Below are positions 56,460 to 64,000 of a DNA stretch of 64,000 nt, one piece after another. The DNA is from Bacteroides sp. 51 (GTDB lineage Bacteria > Bacteroidota > Bacteroidia > Bacteroidales > Bacteroidaceae). The stretch is from positions 103,726 to 167,725 of the forward strand of contig NZ_QVMI01000015.1 of the NCBI RefSeq assembly GCF_010500965.1, in the 5' to 3' direction. Below the pieces are notes generated by a model that saw nothing but the letters and a program-made list of their open reading frames with translations, was not told the origin of the DNA and ran no database searches. Each line of letters starts with the position of its first letter. Position 1 is the stretch's first letter. A program made the position numbers and the translations under genes.

Positions 56460-56467
56460 CAAACTTA
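56460..56467 (-). promoter_or_regulatory. Probable proximal promoter of fimbrial operon B
   Basis: TAAGTTTG on the minus strand fits TAnnTTTG exactly and lies 64 bases before the ATG at 56395. I see no strong -33 element. Between it and the three-copy repeat (56468-56668) the DNA holds a duplicated AACCGCATAA (56542, 56581) but no gene. Confidence 0.5.
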
Positions 56468-56668
56468 GCTTACTCTAAAATTGCTTATAGGAAAAACACG
56501 GATAACTAGAGATGGTAGTGCTGGAAACAACTAATCTTTTTAACCGCATAAGGGCGTAAGATTATAATCTTTTATTTTATAACCGCATAATCCCTCCTTT
56601 GTTTTTTGTAAAGACAAGCTTTATAATTCAATAAAGGATAATTGCCGGAATAATGCAATTCTAACGTT

Positions 56669-56745
56669 TTTACTATCAAGTTGTTTCTTTAATCTACTGC
56701 AAAGTAGTTTCTGGTATTCACTATAAGTTGTTTCTGTTGACTAAA
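56669..56745 (-). promoter_or_regulatory. Three-copy direct repeat in the leader of fimbrial operon B
   Basis: AAGTTGTT-type cores at 56678, 56702 (AAGTAGTT) and 56725 are spaced 24 and 23 bases, in the same order and orientation as at 50281-50356. Copy 3 and its GTTGACTAAA flank are nearly identical between the two loci. This is the only long intergenic similarity I see between the operons. Confidence 0.75.
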
Positions 56746-56784
56746 TGTAATGTGCTCGGTCTTCTTTAACCTATTTGATGGGGA

Positions 56785-56792
56785 CAAATATA
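56785..56792 (-). promoter_or_regulatory. Possible distal promoter of fimbrial operon B
   Basis: TATATTTG on the minus strand fits TAnnTTTG and lies 39 bases before the three-copy repeat, almost the same distance as the box in front of operon A (37 bases). Confidence 0.4.
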
Positions 56793-56857
56793 GGAATTAT
56801 AGTTTTATTAGAAGTTAACCGAATTGTTAAAACTTGTATCTTAGTTGTATAAACATG

Positions 56858-59191
56858 CTACATGCCTGCCGAAACCAGTTGCTGGCTGGGAAGCATTATG
56901 CTATTTCTTCCTTTGTCGATAAAATGTTTTTCGTTGTTTATATACACCTCAATCTTATCTCCGGCAAGCAAATGAATGTTCATTTGTTCCTGGGTAACCT
57001 CGATAAGCAATAATCTTTCTTGATATCTGGTTTTAAATGTGTATCGCTTCCAGTTTTGAGGTATGACGGGAGTAAACCGTAAACTGTAGTTTATGATCTG
57101 CATTCCGGCAAACCCTTTAGCCAGTGCCAGCCAGCTTCCGGCCATACTTGTAATATGGAGTCCTTCACTGATTTCGTTGTTGTAATCGTCCAGATCCAGC
57201 CGAATGGAGTGGAGAAACAAGGTGTATGCTTTTTCTATATCCCCGGTTCTTGCGGCAATAGTAGAATGAACAAACGGAGATAATGACGATTCATGCAATG
57301 TTTTCGGTTCATAGAACTTAAAATTGCGGCGCATTGTATTCAGATCAAATGCAAAATAATATAAGTATAGTCCGAGTACCACGTCGCTCTGTTTGATATA
57401 ACATGAACGCAGAATTCTATCCCACGACCAGTGTTGATTTATAGGCCGTTCGGTAACCGGAATTTCATCTACAGATTTTAATTCTTTGTCCATATAGCCA
57501 TCGTGCTGCACAATAATTCCCAGCTCGTCATCTTCGGGGAAATACATATTGTCGATGATTTCCTGCCAATGCTTGGTTTCTGTATATTGGAAAGATGTTT
57601 TCCGGCGTACATCAGTATATTTATCAGGATAATCGTGTGCTATAACCTCTAAATAGTGAATGGTGACTTTAAGACATTGTACACACGAGTAGTTTGTGTA
57701 CCAATTGTTGTCTACATTGTTTTCATATTCATTAGGGCCCGTAACACCAAGAATAACATACTTTTTCTTTTTCTGTGAGAAAGATACACGTTGTTCCCAA
57801 AAGCGGCAGATAGCAATCATTACTTCCAGCCCATAATCTGCCAAATATCGTTTGTCGCCTGTCATAACAGTATATTGCGCAATGACATAGCAGATGATTG
57901 CATTTCGATGAATCTCTTCAAAGGTGATTTCCCATTCATTATGACACTCATCTCCATTGATTGTGACCATAGGATATAGTGCCGCACCATTATTGAATCC
58001 TAATTTTCTGGCATTCTCTATTGCTTTGGGTAGTTGATTGTATCTGTACAACAGCAGGTTACGGGCTATTTCTTTGGGATGTGTGAATAGAAAATAAGGA
58101 ATGCAGCAAAGTTCTGTGTTCCAGTGGGTGTTGCCACCATATTTTTCTCCGGTGAATCCTTTTGCACCGATATTCAGGCGTGGATCATCTCCCCGGTAAG
58201 TTTGATGTAGTTGGAATATATTGAACCGTATACCTTGTTGAGCTTCAGGGTCGCCTTCTATGATAACGTCCGATTCGTCCCAGATACCTTTCCATACCTG
58301 ACGGTGCTCCTCAAGTATGGTGTCCCAACCTTTTTGCTTTGCTTCTTTGCTCTGGGTTACAGATTCGTCTACTAAAGACTGGCGGTCGTAATACAGAGTG
58401 GTAGCTATTGTTGTATATTTAATCAGAGTAACTCTTTCTCCGCATTTAATATCCGAACCGGCACTAAAACCTACCTGTTTTTCTTTTTCAATGCGAATAG
58501 GATTGGTTGTAATTTCCTTGCTGTTTCTGAAAAGTTGGTATGTCATGGCAAAACACGCCTGCGAATCCTCATGTTTGGTTTGCGTCCAAAGGTAGGCATA
58601 TTCGTTTTTAGTTTCCAGCCGTAGAACATTCCACATCTTTTCATTGAAGTTGGAACTCTCGTGTTTTATGTTGGCATCAAGATAAGGGATTAACGAAATT
58701 TTTCCTTCATAGTTGACTGATGTCACACTGTATTTGATGGCGCATAAATTCGGGTTTGCCATGCTGTTGATATGTTCTACATGGATTCTCAGCGTATTAC
58801 CTTTAGGGGAGGTTACTTCAAAGTCGCGGTAAGAAACTCCTTCTCTCATATCCAATCGGCGGCTAAAACTACTTATGTCCCAAATGGCCAGATCAACCTC
58901 TTCATCAATCAGGCGAACGTGTATACCACTCCAATTCGGAGAATTCGGGATGCGGGAAAAGTATTTAGGGTAACCGTTCTTCCACCAGCCTACGCGGGTG
59001 CGGTCCAGAAAAGAGATTCCTGCAAGGTATGATCCTTGCAGGCTATCGCTGCTATATGATTCTTCAAAGTTCCCACGTTGTCCGAACCGGCCATTCCCTA
59101 AACTGAAAATACTTTCTGATCCTCGTTGGTAATCGGCATGAAATCCTTCTTCTATAATACTCCACTCGTCTGTTTTCAGAATCTTTTTCAT
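56858..59191 (-). CDS. Glycoside hydrolase family 65 disaccharide phosphorylase
   Basis: A 777-residue cytoplasmic enzyme that splits an alpha-glucoside disaccharide (maltose, trehalose, kojibiose or nigerose type) with phosphate to give beta-glucose 1-phosphate and glucose. There is no signal peptide. A beta-sandwich domain (about 1-270) precedes the alpha/alpha barrel. The general acid is Glu488 in GVTGPNEYENNVDNNWYTN, and LHESSLSPFVHS with KQSDVVLGLYLY shape the phosphate site. Length fits GH65 phosphorylases (750-790). The ATG at 59191 is preferred to the TTG three codons upstream. It follows an MFS transporter; no beta-phosphoglucomutase gene is in the window. Confidence 0.92.
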   Translation of the reverse strand: MKKILKTDEWSIIEEGFHADYQRGSESIFSLGNGRFGQRGNFEESYSSDSLQGSYLAGISFLDRTRVGWWKNGYPKYFSRIPNSPNWSGIHVRLIDEEVDLAIWDISSFSRRLDMREGVSYRDFEVTSPKGNTLRIHVEHINSMANPNLCAIKYSVTSVNYEGKISLIPYLDANIKHESSNFNEKMWNVLRLETKNEYAYLWTQTKHEDSQACFAMTYQLFRNSKEITTNPIRIEKEKQVGFSAGSDIKCGERVTLIKYTTIATTLYYDRQSLVDESVTQSKEAKQKGWDTILEEHRQVWKGIWDESDVIIEGDPEAQQGIRFNIFQLHQTYRGDDPRLNIGAKGFTGEKYGGNTHWNTELCCIPYFLFTHPKEIARNLLLYRYNQLPKAIENARKLGFNNGAALYPMVTINGDECHNEWEITFEEIHRNAIICYVIAQYTVMTGDKRYLADYGLEVMIAICRFWEQRVSFSQKKKKYVILGVTGPNEYENNVDNNWYTNYSCVQCLKVTIHYLEVIAHDYPDKYTDVRRKTSFQYTETKHWQEIIDNMYFPEDDELGIIVQHDGYMDKELKSVDEIPVTERPINQHWSWDRILRSCYIKQSDVVLGLYLYYFAFDLNTMRRNFKFYEPKTLHESSLSPFVHSTIAARTGDIEKAYTLFLHSIRLDLDDYNNEISEGLHITSMAGSWLALAKGFAGMQIINYSLRFTPVIPQNWKRYTFKTRYQERLLLIEVTQEQMNIHLLAGDKIEVYINNEKHFIDKGRNSIMLPSQQLVSAGM

Positions 59192-59280
59192 GGTAATCAA
59201 GGAAAAAAATGTTGATGAACGGCAAGATACAAAAAAAAGTAATTCAACGGGGGCTCTTAACTACTTTTGTTGAAAAGATA

Positions 59281-59368
59281 CTAATGGGATCCCTACGAGA
59301 TACCACTGAGATGGCACCGACATCCTAGTGGTATCTCGGTGCCATTCCAGTGGTATCTCGTAGACCTT
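59281..59368. repeat. Four tandem 22-bp repeats (array E)
   Basis: Units at 59281, 59303, 59325 and 59347 are exactly 22 bases, sharing CTA/CCA, then TG and GATC/TATC-type positions (CTAGTGGTATCTCGG in copy 3, CCAGTGGTATCTCGTAG in copy 4). Copies 1-2 and 3-4 also pair as inverted repeats: CTACGAGATACCACTG (59292-59307) is the exact reverse complement of 59348-59363, and an inner ATGGCACCGA/TCGGTGCCAT pair is nested inside. The array begins 14 bases beyond the MFS stop codon. Confidence 0.85.
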
Positions 59369-59382
59369 TTTTTACCCCTGTC

Positions 59383-60720
59383 TTATGCCTCCTGAGGAGA
59401 AGAGGTTTCTTTATGAGTAACGACTGTTTCTTTTATAAAGTAAACACAAACAGCTCCAATAATCAGAAGAATACCGGCAAGAACAAGCATATTTACTTGC
59501 CGTCCGCCAACCATATAGAGTAATCCGCCACCAACCAGTGCTGCTACAATTTGCGGAATACAGATTGTACCATTAAAAAGACCTAAATAGGCGCCCATAC
59601 TTCTACCCGAGATAGAATTAGTCAGGATAGTGAATGGCAATGCCAGCATTGCTGCCCATGCGCAACCAATCAGGAAGTAAGAAATGAATAATAAATATTG
59701 ATTGGTGAAGAATAGGGTAGAGATAAAGCCGACTCCTCCCAATATAAGACTAAGTGAATAAGCCATTTTGCGAGATTTAAAGAATGGGAGAACCACAGCC
59801 CATAAAACAGAACCAATGGCTTGTACAGCAAATAATACCCCTACCCAGTTTCCTGCTTCCTGATAGCCAGAACTCTGGGCATCGGTCGTTCCCCAAACGG
59901 TGTCGGCAATAGCTCCATTGGTGTACGTCCACATATACATAAATGCTGCCCAGCAGAAGAACTGTACTAATCCTACCGTCCAGAAAACTTTAGGTGCGTG
60001 TTTCAATAAGGAAATGAAGTCTGTCTTTTCTTTCTTTTCAGTAGATGTAATGCCATGAAACTCTTCGAACTCTCTGGGAGGCATCTCTTTTACTTTAGCT
60101 ACTGTATATACCACGCATAGGATAAGTATAATAGCTCCGATATAAAATGAATAGATTACTGAATCGGGAACTGTACCTTTTTCGGCTATATTACTGATAC
60201 CCATCCAGGTAAAAATGATGGGGAACAGGTATCCTACCAAACTTCCGGCATTGCATAAAAAACTTTGGATAGAGTAGGCGAGACCCTTTTGTTTTTCGTT
60301 TACCATATCGCCAACCAACATCTTGAATGGTTGCATAGCCATATTAATTGCCGTATCAAGAAACATGAGCGATACAAGACCAAATATCATAGCTGTGCCT
60401 ACTGTCATCCCGAAACTTCCGGCGTTGGGCAGTAAACACATTACGATGACTGCTACCACCGAACCTATAAATAAATAAGGTATACGGCGCCCGAACCGTG
60501 TCCATGTTTTATCACTGGCTGAGCCTACAATGGGTTGGATAATAATTCCAGCCAGTGGAGGGAGAATCCAGAAATAACTCAAGTTGTGAGGGTCTGCACC
60601 CAAGGTTGCGAATATACGACTGATATTGGCGCTTTGTAATGCATAGGCAATTTGTACGCCGAAAAAACCGAAGCTGATATTCCATAGCTTCCAAAAACTT
60701 AAATCAGGTTTTACTTTCAT
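59383..60720 (-). CDS. MFS sugar transporter (SLC45-like)
   Basis: A 445-residue inner-membrane transporter with about twelve hydrophobic segments. The N-terminus FWKLWNISFGFFGVQIAYAL and the loop GSASDKTWTRFGRRIPYLF are typical of the sucrose/maltose-type MFS proteins found in Bacteroidetes disaccharide loci. It probably imports the disaccharide from periplasm to cytoplasm, where the GH65 phosphorylase encoded next cleaves it. The gene lies between lacI (short-word array in the gap) and GH65 (array E in the gap). Confidence 0.9.
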   Translation of the reverse strand: MKVKPDLSFWKLWNISFGFFGVQIAYALQSANISRIFATLGADPHNLSYFWILPPLAGIIIQPIVGSASDKTWTRFGRRIPYLFIGSVVAVIVMCLLPNAGSFGMTVGTAMIFGLVSLMFLDTAINMAMQPFKMLVGDMVNEKQKGLAYSIQSFLCNAGSLVGYLFPIIFTWMGISNIAEKGTVPDSVIYSFYIGAIILILCVVYTVAKVKEMPPREFEEFHGITSTEKKEKTDFISLLKHAPKVFWTVGLVQFFCWAAFMYMWTYTNGAIADTVWGTTDAQSSGYQEAGNWVGVLFAVQAIGSVLWAVVLPFFKSRKMAYSLSLILGGVGFISTLFFTNQYLLFISYFLIGCAWAAMLALPFTILTNSISGRSMGAYLGLFNGTICIPQIVAALVGGGLLYMVGGRQVNMLVLAGILLIIGAVCVYFIKETVVTHKETSSPQEA

Positions 60721-60843
60721 ATATTTTGAGTTATGAGTTTTGAGTTATGAGTGGTGAGTTATGGGTTTGGGGTTGTGGGTTTTGAGGGGAGGATATTATG
60801 ATTAAGTTCCATACAAGCCCACTCATTACTCACAACTCAAAAC
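60721..60843 (-). repeat. Hairpin-forming GAGTT/AACTC array before the MFS gene
   Basis: Read in the direction of transcription, GTGAGTTTTGAGTTGTGAGT-type words follow the lacI stop; about 50 mixed bases come next, then AACTCA/AACTCAAA words up to the MFS ATG. It matches the array before oadA (10798-10915) in word content, order and orientation. Both halves can pair into a long stem that would bury the start codon region. Confidence 0.8.
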
Positions 60844-61851
60844 TCACTTCGTTGTTCCTCGTACAACCAGATTGGTCCTTACGATTTTATTTGAACTCTT
60901 TTCCATATTGCCTTCTATCTTATCAATGAGAAGGCTGATGGCACTTTCGCCAATTTCTTCACCATGTTGTTCTACTGTTGTTAGTTTGGGGTCGGTGTTC
61001 TGTGCAATAGCCCCATCGGTGAACCCGCAAATGGAAACTTCTTCCGGTATCTTTAATTTGGCTTGTTTACATGCATATAGTATTCCTGAAGCCGTTTCGT
61101 CATTAATCGCAAAGAACCCGTCCGGTCTGTTTTCTTCTTCCAGTATATCGGGGGTAATGGCGATTGCTTGTTCGCGGGTATCGCAGAATTTTATCATGCT
61201 ATCATCTACCCGCATTTTATATTTTTTCATAGCATCAAGGTAACCATTTCTCCTATTTTTGGAGATTTCCATGTGTGGAGGGCTGCTATAAAAGTAAATC
61301 CGTTTGCATCCGGTTTGGATCATATACTCCACTGCTGCGAATGATCCGGCATAATCGTCGACTACTACGCGTTCTGTATTGATTCCTGTACAGATGCGGT
61401 CGTAAAATACGATGGGTATGTTGTTGTTCAGCAATTCCTGATAATGATCATATTGTACGGTGTCTTTTGCCAAAGAAGTGATTACTCCACAAACTCTGGC
61501 TGCCAGAAAGGAATGCACGATTTTCACTTCCCGTTCATATTCTTCATTGCTTTGCGCCACCAGAATATTATATCCGGCTTTTGCTGCTGTAGCTTCAATT
61601 CCACTCAGTACACAAGAGAAGAAGTGATGTACTAATTGTGGAATAATAACCCCAATTGTGTTCGACCGGCTTGTGCGCAAGTTAAGTGCAAGGGCATTAG
61701 GCTTGTAATTATGCTCTTGCGCATATTTATGTATGGCATCCCTCGTCTCCTGGCTAATATCAGGATTATCTTTCAGGGCTCTCGACACAGTAGAGGGGGA
61801 AACACCCAATGCTTTAGCAATGTCTTTGATCGTTATCTGCGGTTTACTCAT
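60844..61851 (-). CDS. LacI-family transcriptional regulator
   Basis: A 335-residue repressor/activator. The N-terminal helix-turn-helix and hinge helix are textbook (ITIKDIAKALGVSPSTVSRA, residues 6-25), followed by a periplasmic-binding-like sugar domain with NTIGVIIPQLVHHFFSCVL and ENRPDGFFAINDETASGILY. It is divergent from the SusC gene and heads the minus-strand unit with the MFS transporter and GH65. It probably controls both directions in response to the disaccharide or glucose 1-phosphate, through the operator at 62002-62015. Confidence 0.95.
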   Translation of the reverse strand: MSKPQITIKDIAKALGVSPSTVSRALKDNPDISQETRDAIHKYAQEHNYKPNALALNLRTSRSNTIGVIIPQLVHHFFSCVLSGIEATAAKAGYNILVAQSNEEYEREVKIVHSFLAARVCGVITSLAKDTVQYDHYQELLNNNIPIVFYDRICTGINTERVVVDDYAGSFAAVEYMIQTGCKRIYFYSSPPHMEISKNRRNGYLDAMKKYKMRVDDSMIKFCDTREQAIAITPDILEEENRPDGFFAINDETASGILYACKQAKLKIPEEVSICGFTDGAIAQNTDPKLTTVEQHGEEIGESAISLLIDKIEGNMEKSSNKIVRTNLVVRGTTK

Positions 61852-61939
61852 GGTATGTTTTGTTTCAAGACTAAGGTAAAGTTAGGTAGAAAACAACGAA
61901 TCACAAAACAAAAGGTGGCTTCTGCCGTTTTCTTTAATA

Positions 61940-61947
61940 CAAATGTA
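61940..61947 (-). promoter_or_regulatory. Probable lacI promoter -7 box
   Basis: TACATTTG on the minus strand fits TAnnTTTG exactly, 88 bases before the lacI ATG. No clear -33 element is seen. Confidence 0.45.
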
Positions 61948-62001
61948 CTGTAATTAAATATAATTGTTCATTCGGGTGTTGAGTTTACCGCAACAATGCT
62001 T

Positions 62002-62015
62002 TGCAAACGATTGCA
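62002..62015. promoter_or_regulatory. Candidate LacI-type operator
   Basis: TGCAAACGATTGCA has matching outer arms TGCAA/TTGCA around ACGA, the shape and composition of LacI/CcpA-family operators. It lies between the divergent lacI and susC promoters, about 55 bases from each -7 box, so one bound dimer could regulate both. Confidence 0.65.
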
Positions 62016-62070
62016 TAACTGTAAATGCAGATTTGGTGGATTTGTTGTTAACTTCATTAAAGGTAAACTC

Positions 62071-62078
62071 TATTTTTG
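62071..62078 (+). promoter_or_regulatory. Probable susC promoter -7 box
   Basis: TATTTTTG fits TAnnTTTG, 93 bases before the ATG at 62172. A TTG at 62045-62047 is a loosely placed -33 candidate. Confidence 0.5.
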
Positions 62079-62171
62079 TTGCATGGTTAGAAGGAACCGG
62101 ACGGGCGTGTTCGTGTTTCAATTTGAGAAATATTATAAGAGACTATATTGTTAACTTTAATTTTTAGATGC

Positions 62172-64000
62172 ATGAAGCAAGTTAATCTTAGAATCTATCG
62201 AATGATTCTACCCCTACTAATGGGGATGTTCTTGTCGTTAGGCGCATATGCCCAGCAGGTAACTGTAAAAGGGCATGTAAAGGACTCTACCGGAGAACCT
62301 GTAATTGGCGCCAATGTTTTAGTGAAAGGTACTACCATGGGTACAATTACCAATTTTGATGGTAATTTTACACTTGATGCTCCTCAAAACTCTACAATCG
62401 AGATTTCATTTATCGGTTATAAAACAGCAGAAGTAAAAGTTGCACCAATAGTAAATGTGCTTTTGCAAGATGATTCTATTCTGCTGGATGAAGCCGTGAT
62501 TATCGGTTATGGGGTGGTGAAGAAAGGCGATGCAACTGGTTCTGTTACCGCTATAAAAGCGGATGAACAGAATAAAGGGGTTGTAGTAAGTCCGCAAGAT
62601 TTATTGGCGGGTAAGGTTGCAGGTGTTGCTATCACTTCTTCTGGTGGGCAACCAGGTGCCAGTGCGAATATTCGTATTCGCGGCGGTTCGTCTTTGTCTG
62701 CAAGTAATGATCCATTAATTGTTATTGATGGAGTAACAATGGGTGGTGGAACGACCGATGGATTAAGCAATCCATTGAGTACGATTAATCCTGCGGATAT
62801 CGAAACATTTACTGTACTGAAAGATGCTTCGGCTACAGCTATTTACGGTTCACGTGCTTCGAATGGTGTTATTATGATCACTACAAAAAAAGGAGCTTCC
62901 GGTAAGGTTAAGTTCAACTATGCCGGTAATGTGTCTGTAAGTACGAAACGGAATACATTGGACGTTATGAGTGGTGATGAATATCGTGAATTTATAATTA
63001 ACCATCCGCAGACTACCGATTTGATGTTGGATGCATTGAATCTTTATCCTAATGTAAGTACAGACTGGCAAGATGAAGTTCTTCGCACAGCGGTTTCGAC
63101 TGATCACAACTTGAGCGCATACGGTTCTATCGGTGCCTTTTTGCCTTATCGTGTATCTTTGGGTTATACCAACCAAGATGGTATCCTTAAAACATCGAAT
63201 TTTGAAAGATATACAGGGAGCCTTTCTTTAACTCCTTCGTTTTTTGACGATTACCTCAAAGTAAATGTGAATGCTAAAGGTGTATATATCAAAAATCAAT
63301 TTGCAGATACAGGGGCTATTGGGGGAGCGGTTTCGTTCGACCCTACAAAGCCTGTATATAATGGTAATTCAAAGTATGGTGGTTTCTTCACATGGACGGG
63401 CGATTATTCACCTGAAGGAACAAAAGCCAGTTCTGCTGGTATAAATCCGGTGTCTCTTTTGAAAATGAGAGACGACAATTCTACTGTAAAATCGTTTGTC
63501 GGTAATGTGCAATTCGATTATAAAGTGCATTTCTTGCCTGAGCTACGTTTGAATATGAACCTGGCATTGGATTTTACCAGAACGAATGGTCAAACATATA
63601 TTGATCCGAATGCACCATCTAACTATAGTCCGGACGATAACCAAACAGGTAGTAATTACACCTATGGTGCAATCAAGAGTAATCAATTATTCGATTTCTA
63701 TGCGCAGTATGCTAAAGATTTTGGTTCATATGGGAATCTGGATGCAATGGCTGGTTATTCTTATCAAAGCTATCGTTCGAAATCTGATAATATTGGATAT
63801 TATCTGTCAAGAGAAGTTGATCGTTACGGACAGAATACAACAGTAAGCAGTGAATATAAGAAGTATGATACAGAGTATATTCTTTTATCTTTCTTCGGGC
63901 GTTTAAATTATACGTTGCAGAACAAGTATTTGTTGACTGTAACACTGCGTGATGACGCTTCTTCACGCTTCTCTAAAGATAACCGTTGGGGGCTTTTCCC
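62172..64000 (+). CDS. SusC/RagA-family TonB-dependent transporter (partial, runs off the window)
   Basis: The first 609 residues of a SusC-type outer-membrane receptor, open to the window end. The signal peptide (MKQVNLRIYRMILPLL...) is cut near GAYAQQ. A CarboxypepD_reg-like domain follows (VTVKGHVKDSTGEPVIGANV), then DEAVIIGYGVVKKGDATGSV at the TonB-box/plug boundary, IRIRGGSSLSASNDPLIVID, and KDASATAIYGSRASNGVIMI. The ATG at 62168 is out of frame and stops after five codons, so 62172 is the start. A SusD partner is expected just beyond the window. The divergent lacI-MFS-GH65 unit suggests it imports alpha-glucosidic oligosaccharides. Confidence 0.95.
   Translation, partial: MKQVNLRIYRMILPLLMGMFLSLGAYAQQVTVKGHVKDSTGEPVIGANVLVKGTTMGTITNFDGNFTLDAPQNSTIEISFIGYKTAEVKVAPIVNVLLQDDSILLDEAVIIGYGVVKKGDATGSVTAIKADEQNKGVVVSPQDLLAGKVAGVAITSSGGQPGASANIRIRGGSSLSASNDPLIVIDGVTMGGGTTDGLSNPLSTINPADIETFTVLKDASATAIYGSRASNGVIMITTKKGASGKVKFNYAGNVSVSTKRNTLDVMSGDEYREFIINHPQTTDLMLDALNLYPNVSTDWQDEVLRTAVSTDHNLSAYGSIGAFLPYRVSLGYTNQDGILKTSNFERYTGSLSLTPSFFDDYLKVNVNAKGVYIKNQFADTGAIGGAVSFDPTKPVYNGNSKYGGFFTWTGDYSPEGTKASSAGINPVSLLKMRDDNSTVKSFVGNVQFDYKVHFLPELRLNMNLALDFTRTNGQTYIDPNAPSNYSPDDNQTGSNYTYGAIKSNQLFDFYAQYAKDFGSYGNLDAMAGYSYQSYRSKSDNIGYYLSREVDRYGQNTTVSSEYKKYDTEYILLSFFGRLNYTLQNKYLLTVTLRDDASSRFSKDNRWGLF

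Noticed and set aside
56858-59200. Upstream TTG start for the GH65 gene
   Set aside because: The ATG three codons later (59191) is followed directly by the conserved start of the protein. The TTG adds only three residues and has no support.
59281-59368. Simple intrinsic terminator after the MFS gene
   Set aside because: The stem is strong, but the T-run at 59367-59373 is on the wrong side for the minus-strand transcript. The 22-base tandem structure explains the sequence better.
62168-62185. ATG at 62168 as the second SusC start
   Set aside because: That frame stops after five codons. The ATG at 62172 opens the signal peptide and the receptor.

Overview
The window is chromosomal DNA from a gut-type Bacteroidales, most likely Parabacteroides or a close Bacteroides relative. 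This rests on two SusC receptors (one with its SusD), a hybrid two-component regulator, two FimA/Mfa-type fimbrial operons, many lipoproteins with Bacteroidetes signal peptides, and -7 boxes of the TAnnTTTG type. I see no rRNA, tRNA, CRISPR array, insertion sequence or phage gene.

Layout. (1) 1-14 kb is housekeeping: purL on the minus strand; then, on the plus strand, a LysE-type exporter, DUF4924, rfbD and prfC. A decayed pair follows (membrane TPR regulator plus the C-terminal third of an outer-membrane barrel protein, joined by an apparent deletion), then the sodium-pumping decarboxylase operon oadG-oadA-oadB. (2) 14-40 kb is a large polysaccharide utilisation locus (PUL). A hybrid two-component sensor/regulator converges on a minus-strand block of GH43, GH2, glutaminase-like DUF4965 protein, IPT/NHL lipoprotein, SusC, SusD and DUF4973 lipoprotein. 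A divergent plus-strand block holds GH76, a second DUF4965 protein, DUF418 membrane protein, aldose 1-epimerase and GH127-like protein. The two blocks meet at 31.9-32.15 kb, where each promoter carries the same 20-bp element at the same spacing. (3) 40.4-56.4 kb holds two minus-strand fimbrial operons. Operon A has two large adhesin-like lipoproteins, DUF3575, DUF3868/OmpA, an Mfa1-type major subunit and an Mfa2-type anchor. Operon B has an OmpA-DUF3575 fusion, DUF5119, a fimbrillin-LRR fusion and a fimbrillin. Their leaders share a homologous three-copy repeat. (4) 56.8-64 kb is a disaccharide locus: lacI-MFS-GH65 phosphorylase on the minus strand, divergent from a SusC gene that runs off the window.

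The most unusual signal lies between the genes. At least five intergenic regions carry tandem arrays with an exact 21- or 22-bp period, each with its own unit sequence and often a dyad core; most start just behind a stop codon. Three other intergenic gaps inside operons hold hairpin-forming arrays of short words (GAGTT/AACTC or ATTTACC/GTAAAT type) that run right up to the downstream start codon. I could not match either class to a known element from memory.

Limits: all functions are read from motifs and family memory. No database search was run.
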